NCBI GenBank assembly: GCA_017508385.1
Contig: JAFVZB010000085.1
Location: 1 to 64,000, forward strand
Length of the DNA stretch: 64,000 bases
Direction of reading: 5' to 3'
Origin: Lentisphaeria bacterium
GTDB taxonomy: Bacteria > Verrucomicrobiota > Lentisphaeria > Victivallales > Victivallaceae
The number at the start of each line of letters is the position of its first letter. Position 1 is the stretch's first letter. The notes under the pieces were generated by a model. That model was not told where the DNA came from, ran no database searches, and was given only the letters and a program-made list of their open reading frames with translations. Shown piece after piece: positions 17,070 to 25,225 of the stretch. A program made the translations under genes and the position numbers.

Positions 17070-17959
17070 ATACTCCGAAACCACTTTTCCCGAAACTTGA
17101 CCGTCCTGCCCGGGTAATCGTTCTGATGAGCGGTTCCGGCAGTAACGCCGAGGTGCTTATCAGGGCATCACGCATGGAAAACTCATCATTCACCATCTGT
17201 GCACTGGTGACCGACCGTCCTGAACGCTGCCGGGCGAGAGAGATCGCCTCGATGTACCATCTGCCGCTGGTGGAGTGCGATATTTTTGATTTCTACAAGC
17301 GTAACGGAGAAAACAGTATCCGTCTTGATACTCCGCACCGCAGAGAGCTGAGAAACGAGTGGAACGCCCTGCTTGAAAAGGCAATAGAGCCCTTTGCTCC
17401 CGACTTCGGAGCTCTGGCAGGTTTTGTTCCGCTCACCAACCTTGCGGCGAAACTGCCGCTGCTCAATGTCCACCCGGGAGACCTCACCGCCACCGATGAA
17501 ACGGGAAGACGTCTCTACACCGGACTCCACCATCTGCCTGTTGAGCTTGCCATTCTTGACGGAGTTTCCGGTCTGCGCAGCAGCGTGATTCTGGCACAGC
17601 CATACTCAGGTGACGGTAACAGCGATATGGATTCAGGTCCGGTGCTCGGCGTTTCAGGTCCCGTTGCACCGAAACTTGACGGAGCTATTCTTTCACGCCT
17701 GAAAAAACTCTATGAGATACGTATTCCCGGAGTGACTCCCTCAGACCGTCTGCGTGAAGTCGCCGATGCCAGCCTTGAGGAGCTCAAGTACCACGGAGAC
17801 CATGTGATTTTCCCCCGTGTAGTCTCAGATTTCGCCCTCGGAAAATACGCTGTCGATGCCAATGAGCAACTCTATTACGAGATAGACGGCTCTTTCGTTC
17901 CCGTGGAAACAATAGAGTATCCCGAAGGAGCGGCTCCCAATCCCAGAGTGATAAAATAA
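17066..17959 (+). CDS. PurN-like formyltransferase
   Basis: The 297-residue protein has the PurN opening VIVLMSGSGSNAEVL and the LNVHPGDL segment, which supplies the Asn-x-His pair. A later MDSGPVL segment probably gives the catalytic Asp. These suggest a 10-formyl-tetrahydrofolate-dependent transferase. The canonical glycinamide ribonucleotide enzyme has about 200 residues and an HPSLLP motif. This one is about 100 residues longer and reads HPGDLT, so the acceptor may differ. It is the last gene of the overlapping run from exbB. Confidence 0.7.
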   Translation: MNTPKPLFPKLDRPARVIVLMSGSGSNAEVLIRASRMENSSFTICALVTDRPERCRAREIASMYHLPLVECDIFDFYKRNGENSIRLDTPHRRELRNEWNALLEKAIEPFAPDFGALAGFVPLTNLAAKLPLLNVHPGDLTATDETGRRLYTGLHHLPVELAILDGVSGLRSSVILAQPYSGDGNSDMDSGPVLGVSGPVAPKLDGAILSRLKKLYEIRIPGVTPSDRLREVADASLEELKYHGDHVIFPRVVSDFALGKYAVDANEQLYYEIDGSFVPVETIEYPEGAAPNPRVIK

Positions 17960-17976
17960 TTCTCACATACCATCTT

Positions 17977-18021
17977 CAGCGGCAGTTGTCAGGAGTGTTC
18001 ATCCGGTGACTGCCGCTTTTT
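17977..18021 (+). terminator. Terminator after the PurN-like gene
   Basis: A 9-bp perfect stem AGCGGCAGT / ACTGCCGCT with a 22-base loop is followed by six Ts on the plus strand. It overlaps the 3' end of the convergent AraC-family gene. Confidence 0.65.
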
Positions 18022-18867
18022 TCTGTATTCGCCCGGAGTTGTTCCAAATTTTGCTTTGAACAGTGTTCCGAAGTAAACCGGCGAGTGAAATCCGCAGGCT
18101 ATTGCTATCTCTTTGATTGCCTGGTCGGTGGTGCGCAATAACATTTCCGCTTGTTCGAGACGCAGGGTGTTGACCAGCTCCAAAGGTGAGCATCCGTAGT
18201 GTTTCTGAACCTGACGGCGCAGAGTTGACTCACTTATTCCGGCAAAACCTGAGAGCTTTTCGGCACTGAGATTGCCGTTGAGGTTTTCGATAATATACTT
18301 TTTGAGCTGCTGCATACCCGGAGTCGTCATCTTCTGTTTTGAGTTGTATGTAAAACTCAGAGTGAGCAGCAGGTCATAAAACAGCAACGCCGCTTCACGG
18401 TGGTCTCTTTTGTTTTTGATGATTTCTCCGATTTGGCGCATCCGTTTTTCGATATCCTGAGGGTCATCGGGCTGTATGAGTTTATCTCCGTCGAAACCGA
18501 GGATGTTGCACATCATTCCCGGAGCACTGCCGTTACCGATGATAACCAACTTTCTTCTTGAGGTTCCCGGATTGGCATTGATCATTTTTACATTGCTGTG
18601 CGGCACGATAAGGAACACCGAACCGGTGACCGCCCGATGAGTTGTCTCTCCATCGATATAGAGAGCCTCACCCTCAAGGATAAGTTCGACGGCGATATTG
18701 GGGTAGTTGATGTGGCGCAGGTACTTGCCATCGACCCGTTTGGCATCGGTGAAACGGGTGGGGAAAACCGGAAAACGCATATCCCATGCCCAGTGCCAGT
18801 TGTCGTTGGAAACAAATGTTCCCTTGCCGTTGGAAATATCAAAATAATCTCTTTTACTCTTTTTCAT
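17989..18867 (-). CDS. AraC family transcriptional regulator
   Basis: The chosen ATG has AGAGG 5 bases upstream and gives about 292 residues. The N-terminal half is a cupin-like sensor domain. The last 100 residues hold two helix-turn-helix units: the SAEKLSGFAGISESTLRR region and the IKEIAIACGFHSPVYFGTLFK region. Such regulators usually sense a sugar or glycan product. The divergent neighbour is a DUF4832-type protein whose promoter is preceded by two 12-bp direct repeats 21 bp apart, a likely site for this protein. Confidence 0.88.
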   Translation of the reverse strand: MKKSKRDYFDISNGKGTFVSNDNWHWAWDMRFPVFPTRFTDAKRVDGKYLRHINYPNIAVELILEGEALYIDGETTHRAVTGSVFLIVPHSNVKMINANPGTSRRKLVIIGNGSAPGMMCNILGFDGDKLIQPDDPQDIEKRMRQIGEIIKNKRDHREAALLFYDLLLTLSFTYNSKQKMTTPGMQQLKKYIIENLNGNLSAEKLSGFAGISESTLRRQVQKHYGCSPLELVNTLRLEQAEMLLRTTDQAIKEIAIACGFHSPVYFGTLFKAKFGTTPGEYRKKRQSPDEHS

Positions 18868-18931
18868 GGATACCTCTCGATCATAATATATACATTGAGA
18901 GCGTTTTTGCAAGCGTAAAACGAAAAAGAAA

Positions 18932-18964
18932 TGACTGTTTTTTCAGTATCATTGACTGTTTTTT
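18932..18964. promoter_or_regulatory. AraC-type operator: direct repeats 21 bp apart
   Basis: The identical 12-mer TGACTGTTTTTT occurs at 18932-18943 and 18953-18964. The 21-bp period is two helical turns, the spacing expected of paired half-sites for an AraC-family dimer. The second copy ends 14 bp before the -35 box at 18979, as for a class II-like activator site. Confidence 0.65.
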
Positions 18965-18978
18965 GATATTGTTGCCGC

Positions 18979-19007
18979 TTGAATGCTCCGAAAGTGTCTT
19001 GTATAGT
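18979..19007 (+). promoter_or_regulatory. Promoter of the DUF4832-type gene
   Basis: TTGAAT and TATAGT are separated by 17 bp, 41 bases before the ATG. Direct repeats lie directly upstream. Confidence 0.6.
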
Positions 19008-19047
19008 ATGACAGAACCCAAAATTCTAACAATTAAGGAGAGTTATC

Positions 19048-20613
19048 ATGATTACCAGAAAATATCGTGGAATACGCCCCGATGACCTGCACGGACGCAT
19101 GGGACTGCGCAATCCTGAGCGCGGATTCCGCACCGAGATGTATTTCAGTACCATTCCGGGTGAGATCGCAGGAATGTGCTCCTGCCACTTCAAGCAAAAT
19201 AAACTTGACGGACGTCCGACTGTTCCTGTCTACCAGAACGTGGATATTCCCGGCGTGCCGCACCTGATAAGAGGCAACCGCCTCGATGCGGTCGAATTTG
19301 CCCACTGCCAGTGGCAGGATGAGCTTGATTATCTCGCCTATGACGGCGTGACCATCATGCAGAGTTACTGTTTCCTCATGGCTTACAGTGACGGTCAGGA
19401 TCTGCCGCAGAGAAAACTTGATGATATCGAAAAGTTTTTCCTGAAACTGCGTGAGAGCAAGGTGAAAACCCTTCTGCGTTTCGCTTACGAGCTCTCTCCG
19501 ACACTTAACGGCCCCACGGCAGAGACGATTTTGAAGCACCTGCATCAGGTTGCTCCGCTGCTCAACAAATATATCGATGTCATCTACTGTCTGCAGTGCG
19601 GATTTATCGGTAAGTTCGGTGAGTGGCACAACAGCTACCACCATTTGCAGTATGACTTTGAATTCCACAAGACTCTGATGCACGAGGTGGTCAATGTTCT
19701 GCCCGAGTGCCGCAGAACGATGATGCGCTACCCTGTGTATAAACAGCGCATCTTCGGAACTGCTCCCATCACTGAAAAAGAGGCCCACACCATGCTGCCG
19801 CAGGCACGCATCGGTCACTTCAACGATGGATTTCTCGCCAATCCTCCGATACACGGAGGAACTTTCGGAAGAACCTGGGGCGGTCCGGGACAAAGTCTCC
19901 AAACCTGGGAAGAAGAGTACGAGTATGTCGCTCAGGAGTCAAAATATCTGCCGCAGGATGGCGAACTCTTCTGGCGTGACGTGGGCGGAGCCGCCCTGCC
20001 GACCGAATCGGTCAAACTCTTCAACAGGTGGCACTATGATACATTCGGAATGGTGCACGGCAATATCCTCTTTGAAGGGGTTGACAACTACTCAATAGAT
20101 GTCTGGAAAAAAGTTCCCTGCGACCCGCTCTTCCTGACAGACAACAATTTGCCGATGTCCGACGGCTACTTTGAGGATGAGAACGGCAAACATGTCTGGC
20201 GCAGTTACTACGAGTATATCCGTGACCACATGGGCTACCGTCTGGAACTCAATGAGGTGAGCGTGGATGCGGCAGAAAAAATATCTGTTGAAGTCAAACT
20301 CACCAACAGAGGATTTTCCGCTCCGGTGAACCCCCGTCCGGTGCTTTTCGTGCTCGAAAAGGATGGTAAACGCTTCAGCTTCAAGTTCGATGCCGATGTG
20401 AGAAAGCTCTACGGCAACAACACAGCGCACACGCTCAAACTCGAAGCGGCTATCCCTGCTGATATGGCAATCGGAACATACAAGGCGGGAATTGCTCTGC
20501 CTGACGGATGCGATATTCTGGCGGATGTTCCCGAATACGCCGTCAGACTTGCCAATCCTCTGCACTTTGCCAATGGAATAAACTATATCGATATTGATGT
20601 CAATATAAAATAG
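19048..20613 (+). CDS. DUF4832/DUF4874-type protein
   Basis: The 521-residue protein starts with the NPERGF segment and contains KTLLRFAYE and a QCGFIGKFGEWH segment, as in DUF4874/DUF4832 proteins, which look like a TIM-barrel glycosidase relative. The last 130 residues form a beta-sandwich-like tail (VEVKLTNRGFSAP). No signal peptide is visible. A role in glycan use is inferred from the divergent AraC regulator. AAGGAG lies 9 bases before the ATG. A dispersed repeat element begins at the stop codon. Confidence 0.7.
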   Translation: MITRKYRGIRPDDLHGRMGLRNPERGFRTEMYFSTIPGEIAGMCSCHFKQNKLDGRPTVPVYQNVDIPGVPHLIRGNRLDAVEFAHCQWQDELDYLAYDGVTIMQSYCFLMAYSDGQDLPQRKLDDIEKFFLKLRESKVKTLLRFAYELSPTLNGPTAETILKHLHQVAPLLNKYIDVIYCLQCGFIGKFGEWHNSYHHLQYDFEFHKTLMHEVVNVLPECRRTMMRYPVYKQRIFGTAPITEKEAHTMLPQARIGHFNDGFLANPPIHGGTFGRTWGGPGQSLQTWEEEYEYVAQESKYLPQDGELFWRDVGGAALPTESVKLFNRWHYDTFGMVHGNILFEGVDNYSIDVWKKVPCDPLFLTDNNLPMSDGYFEDENGKHVWRSYYEYIRDHMGYRLELNEVSVDAAEKISVEVKLTNRGFSAPVNPRPVLFVLEKDGKRFSFKFDADVRKLYGNNTAHTLKLEAAIPADMAIGTYKAGIALPDGCDILADVPEYAVRLANPLHFANGINYIDIDVNIK

Positions 20614-20766
20614 GCTCTGTTTCAGACACAGGTAGGTAAAGGTGAATAAAAAAGTTCCCCGCTTTTCTTGAAAGGGAGAGAGGGGCGCGGGGAGAGAGGG
20701 AAAACTTCTTTTCTCGTGAAAAGAAGTTTTCCCTCTTTCCCCGCATCATCTCCCCATATCAGGAAC
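20613..20766. repeat. Full copy of a ~155-bp dispersed element (MITE-like)
   Basis: The sequence starts GGCTCTGTTTCAGACACAGG and ends CCCCATATCAGGAACA. It contains a long internal hairpin (GGGAAAACTTCTTTTC on the left arm, its complement on the right). Its reverse complement matches 54521-54679 over almost the whole length. It fills the gap between a stop codon at 20611-20613 and the next gene, so it can also act as a transcription terminator for the DUF4832-type gene. Confidence 0.8.
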
Positions 20767-20792
20767 AAATCAATAAAATAAAGGAAGTAAAA

Positions 20793-22472
20793 ATGAGCGA
20801 AACATCACGCAAGGCGGCATTCGATTTTATGGAAAATGAAAAACAGTTCCATCTCGGATTTCTGCCGACCGAACAATCAAACCCGATGACCAAACACCTC
20901 GACGCCGAGTTTGCCGCCGCCACCACCCGCGGAGTGAGCAATCTCCAGAGTGTTGACCGCAAGGTGCTCGAAATGGCACAGAAAGTCTTTGCCTCAAAAG
21001 AGTTTGCCAAGCTGGTCGATGATGCGCTTGCCACCATCAAAAACGGCGGCAAAATCGTCTTTTCAGGCTGCGGAGCCACCGGAAGACTGAGCATTCTTCT
21101 CGAGTGTATGTGGCGCAACGCCTGCGTTTCAAATGCGGCTCTTGCCAAGTATGCCAACTGCGTTTTCAGCATTATGACCGGAGGCGACTACGCCCTCGTG
21201 CGCAGTGTCGAATTTTTTGAGGACTATCAGTCTTTCGGACGCCGTCAGGCAACTGAGCTTGATATCAACTCCAATGATATGATCGTCGCCATCACCGAAG
21301 GCGGCGAGACCAGTTCGGTTCTGGGTACTCTCTTCGAGGCACTCGACCGCGGAGCCAAGGCGTTCCTGATGTTCAACAACCCCGCCGACTTGCTGGCGGA
21401 GCACCTTGAGCGTTCCCGCAAAGCCATCCGTGATGAGCGGGTCTGCGTGCTCGACCTCTTCTGCGGACCGATGGCACTGGCAGGTTCCACCCGTATGCAG
21501 GCGACCACCTCAGAGCAGCTGGTTGCAGGAGCCGCCATCGAGTGCGTGCTTCACACCCTTGCCGGACTTCCCCGTCTGGACTACGCCAAAGAGTTTGAAT
21601 TCCTGCTCGACCAGCTCGAGAGCAGCCAGAGTGTTTCCGCCATCGCCGGATACATCGACTTCGAGGCGGCGGTTTACCGTGACAAAGGATACATCACCTA
21701 CCTTGCCAACGACTATCTGCTGGATATCTTCACCGATACCACCGAGAGATCACCGACTTTCATGCTTCCTCCGTTCAGAAAGTGCGATGACAGTGTTTCA
21801 CCCCGTCCGTGGGCGTTTGTCAAGAATCCGACCCTGAGCACCACTGCCGTGTGGGAAAAGGGCATGAACAGACCCCTGCGCTGTCTTGAGTGGAGTATTG
21901 AGGATTATCAGGCAATGGGAGCTCCTGAAAGCGTCAAAAACAATCCTCCTGCCATCAAAGCAACTGAACTGCTCAAGTTTGAGGTCGGTTTTGAAAACAT
22001 TGCCGACCGCACTCCGAGCGGAAAAGATGCCGCCGTGCTGGTCACTCTCGGCAGTGCCGACAACGCCTCTGTCAACGGCAAGTACAACGAGCTGAAAGCA
22101 GGCTTTGCCAAGTCCTGCCATATCGCTGTGGGCGGAAACGACGGCGATTACAATGTGCAGTGCACCTTCCCCGCCGGACTCCTGCATCTCATGGAACACA
22201 TGGCGGTGAAACTGGTGCTCAACACCGTTTCCACCGGAGTCATGGCTGTTCTCGGCAGAATTACCGGCAACTGGATGAGCTACGTCGATGTTTCCAACAA
22301 GAAACTCATCGACCGTGCCACCAGACTTATTTCCGAAATCGGAGAGATGAGCTACGAGGATGCCTGCTGCAAACTCTTTGAGGCAGTCGAAAACATGCAG
22401 AAAAACGCCGATGCTTCTCAGGAGCGTCAGTCGGCGGTGCAGTATGTCCTCAACGAGCTCAAAGGCAAATAA
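20793..22472 (+). CDS. MurQ/GckR-like double-SIS-domain protein
   Basis: The protein has 559 residues, nearly twice the length of the MurQ etherase. It opens with the MurQ-like PTEQSNPMTKHLD and has a phosphosugar-binding loop SGCGATGRLS (91-100). Glu104 and Glu143 are near the positions of the two MurQ catalytic acids. A second SIS-like half follows (after about residue 330). MurQ cleaves the lactyl ether of MurNAc-6-phosphate; GckR is a double-SIS sugar-phosphate sensor. Either an enlarged etherase or a sugar-phosphate-binding regulator is possible. The following GNAT gene starts 2 bases after the stop. Confidence 0.75.
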   Translation: MSETSRKAAFDFMENEKQFHLGFLPTEQSNPMTKHLDAEFAAATTRGVSNLQSVDRKVLEMAQKVFASKEFAKLVDDALATIKNGGKIVFSGCGATGRLSILLECMWRNACVSNAALAKYANCVFSIMTGGDYALVRSVEFFEDYQSFGRRQATELDINSNDMIVAITEGGETSSVLGTLFEALDRGAKAFLMFNNPADLLAEHLERSRKAIRDERVCVLDLFCGPMALAGSTRMQATTSEQLVAGAAIECVLHTLAGLPRLDYAKEFEFLLDQLESSQSVSAIAGYIDFEAAVYRDKGYITYLANDYLLDIFTDTTERSPTFMLPPFRKCDDSVSPRPWAFVKNPTLSTTAVWEKGMNRPLRCLEWSIEDYQAMGAPESVKNNPPAIKATELLKFEVGFENIADRTPSGKDAAVLVTLGSADNASVNGKYNELKAGFAKSCHIAVGGNDGDYNVQCTFPAGLLHLMEHMAVKLVLNTVSTGVMAVLGRITGNWMSYVDVSNKKLIDRATRLISEIGEMSYEDACCKLFEAVENMQKNADASQERQSAVQYVLNELKGK

Positions 22473-22473
22473 T

Positions 22474-23346
22474 ATGTCCGATTCAGCTCTCGAATTGCTG
22501 GAAACAACGGTGTTGTCAACCGGAGAAAACTGCAAGGTTTACCGGTTGATAACTCCGACTGAAAAAGTCGTACCCAAGCGGGTGATACAGTATGTGATAT
22601 CATCTCTCGGGTACGATAACTACCGCAAGTATGTCAACGACCAGAACTACTGGCGGCTTTACTACCGCACTGCGTTTTCCAATCAGGGAGCTGTCGATCA
22701 CCTCTATCTTGCCGAAGTCAACGGCGAGTTCGCCGCCCGGGTCTGGTTCGCCTATTCACGGCGTTCCGGATTCGGCAATTTCGGCAACGTTTACACCGAA
22801 ACGGAGCACCGCCAAAAGGGGCTGATGAGTATTCTTATGAGGCATTGCGTTGCAGGTTTTGAAGCGAGCGATGCCAAGATGCTCTGTTGCTCCACCGGAA
22901 GCAAAATTGCGGCGGCAAGCTATGTCAAAAGCGGTTTTCACCTTATTTACGGCGGAGAAACAGGCCCGCTGTGCCTGCTCAAAAAGGAGCTCGGCGACCA
23001 CTTTTCAGATGTGGCTGAAAAGTATTATAAAGATAATAAAATCGTCAAAGTCCGTCCCGGAACCATTGACGACCAGTATGATTGCGACAAGATACTCGAT
23101 AAACTTGCCGCAATGAGAGCAAATTGCCCCGAGCCTCCTCCTGAGGCGGGATGTTTTGTCACCGAGTACCGTATCGCCTTTCAGGAGTCACTCAACGGCA
23201 ACGGCAAAGTGCTGGTAGCAGAGAACTCCATGGGGGCTGCCGTCGGTTACAGCTGGCAGTTGAATTTGTACGGCAGAAAAGTGACACACGTCGTGCTTCA
23301 CCCGGACTGCCGTGACCAGAGAGAACTAATGCTCAATTTTGACTGA
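22474..23346 (+). CDS. GNAT-type N-acetyltransferase
   Basis: The 290-residue protein starts one base after the MurQ/GckR-like stop codon. Its first half has a GNAT core: NVYTETEHRQKGLMSILM fits the acetyl-CoA-binding pattern (R/Q-x-x-G-x-G/A), followed by an AASYVKSGF strand. The second half may be a second, degenerate GNAT domain. The acceptor is unknown. Coupling to the SIS protein suggests an aminosugar or cell-wall related substrate. Confidence 0.7.
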   Translation: MSDSALELLETTVLSTGENCKVYRLITPTEKVVPKRVIQYVISSLGYDNYRKYVNDQNYWRLYYRTAFSNQGAVDHLYLAEVNGEFAARVWFAYSRRSGFGNFGNVYTETEHRQKGLMSILMRHCVAGFEASDAKMLCCSTGSKIAAASYVKSGFHLIYGGETGPLCLLKKELGDHFSDVAEKYYKDNKIVKVRPGTIDDQYDCDKILDKLAAMRANCPEPPPEAGCFVTEYRIAFQESLNGNGKVLVAENSMGAAVGYSWQLNLYGRKVTHVVLHPDCRDQRELMLNFD

Positions 23347-23352
23347 GCTTTT

Positions 23353-24453
23353 TTACACTGAAAATCTCACATGGATGACATCGCCATCCTGAACTTCGTA
23401 CTCTTTGCCCTCGATACGGAGTTTTCCTGCGGTCTGAGCCGCACTCCAGCTGCCGCATGCCACGAGGTCTTCGTAAGAGACAGTTTCCATGCGGATAAAT
23501 CCGCGGCACATATCGGTGTGGATTTTTCCTGCCGCTTCGGGAGCGAGGGCTCCTTTGGTGACAGTCCACGCTTTTGACTCCATCGGACCTGCGGTAAAGA
23601 AGGTGATGTAGTTGAGCAGACGGTAGCCGGTTTTGATCACGTTGTCGAGACCTGAACTCTTGACTCCGAGCTCTTCCATAAACATCGCCGCCTCTTCGGG
23701 GTCGAGTCTGCCGAGCTCATCTTCGAGCTTGGCGCACACCGGAATAACTTCAAGAGAACGCTCAGCCGCAAAATCCAGCAGCTTTCTGGCGTTGTCGTCC
23801 GAGGCAAAATCCGCCAGCTGTTCCTCACCGATATTGGCGCAGATAAAGGCGGGTTTCACCGAAAGCATTCCGAGATTCTGAACGATCGCTTTGGCTTTCG
23901 GGTCGTTTTCGTCGTATTCCGGACGGCGTCCTTCGGCAAGCTGACTGCACATATCTTTGAGCAGTTCAAACTCAAGTTTAGCATCCGGGTCGTTGGAACG
24001 GGCAAGTTTGCTTGCACGGTCACGTTTCTTTTCGAGCTGCTCCAAATCGGCGAGCATGAGTTCGGTTTCGATAGTTGACAAATCCGAGACCGGGTCGCAT
24101 TTTCCGTCAACGTGCACCACGTCGCCGTCGGGGAAAAGTCTCACCACATGGGCGATGGCATCGACGTTGCGGATGTGTCCGAGAAACTGATTGCCGAGAC
24201 CCTGACCCTGACTTGCACCGCGCACCAGACCGGCGATGTCAATGAATTTGAGTCCTGAGGGAACGATCCTGCCTGATTTTTCCAGTTTGGCGAGCACCTC
24301 AAGACGCTCATCGGGAACAGGAACGATTCCGGTATTGGGTTCAATGGTGCAGAAAGGAAAGTTTGCCGCTTCCGCTCCACTTTTACTCAGAGCGTTGAAC
24401 AAAGTTGACTTGCCGACATTGGGCAGACCTACAAAACCGCATGAAAAACTCAT
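23353..24453 (-). CDS. ychF: Ribosome-binding ATPase YchF (Obg-like)
   Basis: The 366-residue protein matches YchF throughout: FVGLPNVGKSTLFNAL (P-loop), DIAGLVRGASQGQGLGN (switch II), a coiled-coil arm around residue 130-200, and a C-terminal TGS domain ending KEYEVQDGDVIHVRF. YchF binds ribosomes and hydrolyses ATP in preference to GTP. It converges on the GNAT gene with only 6 bp between stop codons. Confidence 0.95.
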   Translation of the reverse strand: MSFSCGFVGLPNVGKSTLFNALSKSGAEAANFPFCTIEPNTGIVPVPDERLEVLAKLEKSGRIVPSGLKFIDIAGLVRGASQGQGLGNQFLGHIRNVDAIAHVVRLFPDGDVVHVDGKCDPVSDLSTIETELMLADLEQLEKKRDRASKLARSNDPDAKLEFELLKDMCSQLAEGRRPEYDENDPKAKAIVQNLGMLSVKPAFICANIGEEQLADFASDDNARKLLDFAAERSLEVIPVCAKLEDELGRLDPEEAAMFMEELGVKSSGLDNVIKTGYRLLNYITFFTAGPMESKAWTVTKGALAPEAAGKIHTDMCRGFIRMETVSYEDLVACGSWSAAQTAGKLRIEGKEYEVQDGDVIHVRFSV

Positions 24454-24478
24454 AGTAATATATTCCGTAAATTAAAAT

Positions 24479-24509
24479 GCTGCTGTCCGCATCATCGCCG
24501 GACAGCAGC
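24479..24509 (-). terminator. Hairpin between the TIGR04073-like gene and ychF
   Basis: An 11-bp perfect stem, GCTGCTGTCCG / CGGACAGCAGC, has a 9-base loop. On the minus strand it is followed by a T-rich stretch (ATTTTAATTTA). It would end transcription of the small secreted-protein gene before ychF. Confidence 0.65.
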
Positions 24510-24539
24510 GTTGAAAATTCAAATCCTGTAATGTGCCCG

Positions 24540-24992
24540 TCAGTTGAGCGGAGTGACGACTGACTGACGGCTGAATACAAAGTTCTGCCAGTCGTGATTG
24601 ACGTCGATCACCCATGCCGGACGCATGATGGGACCATATCCCGGACCGTAGCCGTCGGGATTATCCGGGCAGTTGGGCAGCGGGAAGGGGAAAGTGATGA
24701 TATCGAGCACGCCGACACCGATTCTCACCAGAGTGAAGCAGACACCTTTGAGGGTTCCGTAGGTGATACCGGCGATTCCGCCCATCTCGTTCTGGACATC
24801 CCACCACTTCATCGGGATCTCGAGCGGCGAGAAAACGACATTGGCGATTCCGCGACCGAGTTTCTGCACCGGACGCATGACAATGTCTTCGCCTTTGAAC
24901 TGCTGCGGAGTTTCCGCATAAGCAGGAGCGGCAACGCCGGCAATAAGTGCAAACATCAGCACGAACATGATTGATTTTACAGTTTTCATCAT
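24540..24992 (-). CDS. Small secreted protein, TIGR04073-like
   Basis: This protein has about 150 residues. Its signal peptide ends PAYAE (cleavage near residue 27). The mature part has KLGRGIANVVFSPLEIP, then a hydrophobic Gly-rich segment and a conserved YGPIMRPAWVID. It resembles the TIGR04073 family reported in Verrucomicrobia and Lentisphaerae that carry exosortase. The function is unknown; a role in envelope or protein sorting is only inferred. The second Met, 7 bases after AGGA, may be the real start. Confidence 0.72.
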   Translation of the reverse strand: MMKTVKSIMFVLMFALIAGVAAPAYAETPQQFKGEDIVMRPVQKLGRGIANVVFSPLEIPMKWWDVQNEMGGIAGITYGTLKGVCFTLVRIGVGVLDIITFPFPLPNCPDNPDGYGPGYGPIMRPAWVIDVNHDWQNFVFSRQSVVTPLN

Positions 24993-25048
24993 CTTTTCCT
25001 TTGGGATTTTTTATATAATTTCAAGAAAAATACAAATACTTTGTTAAG

Positions 25049-25077
25049 AATATAATCTCACTATGTGCAATTTGCAA
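25049..25077 (-). promoter_or_regulatory. Promoter of the TIGR04073-like gene
   Basis: On the minus strand TTGCAA (25077-25072) and TATATT (25054-25049) are 17 bp apart, about 57 bases before the start codon. Confidence 0.5.
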
Positions 25078-25129
25078 GAAGATTTTGCGTATATTATGCT
25101 TTTTTTTTGTTTTAGCCGCCCGGAACGTC

Positions 25130-25158
25130 TTGCACGCTCTCTTTCTCAATGCTATATT
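25130..25158 (+). promoter_or_regulatory. Promoter of the aconitase gene, with 5' UTR hairpin
   Basis: TTGCAC and TATATT are 17 bp apart. The predicted leader contains a compact hairpin, CCGCC-GCAA-GGCGG (25177-25190), with a GNRA tetraloop. It may stabilise the mRNA or be a protein-binding site. Confidence 0.55.
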
Positions 25159-25225
25159 ATTAAAGATGCATACACCCCGCCGCAAGGCGGATAACAGATA
25201 AATCATAATCAGGAGCAGCTGTAAA

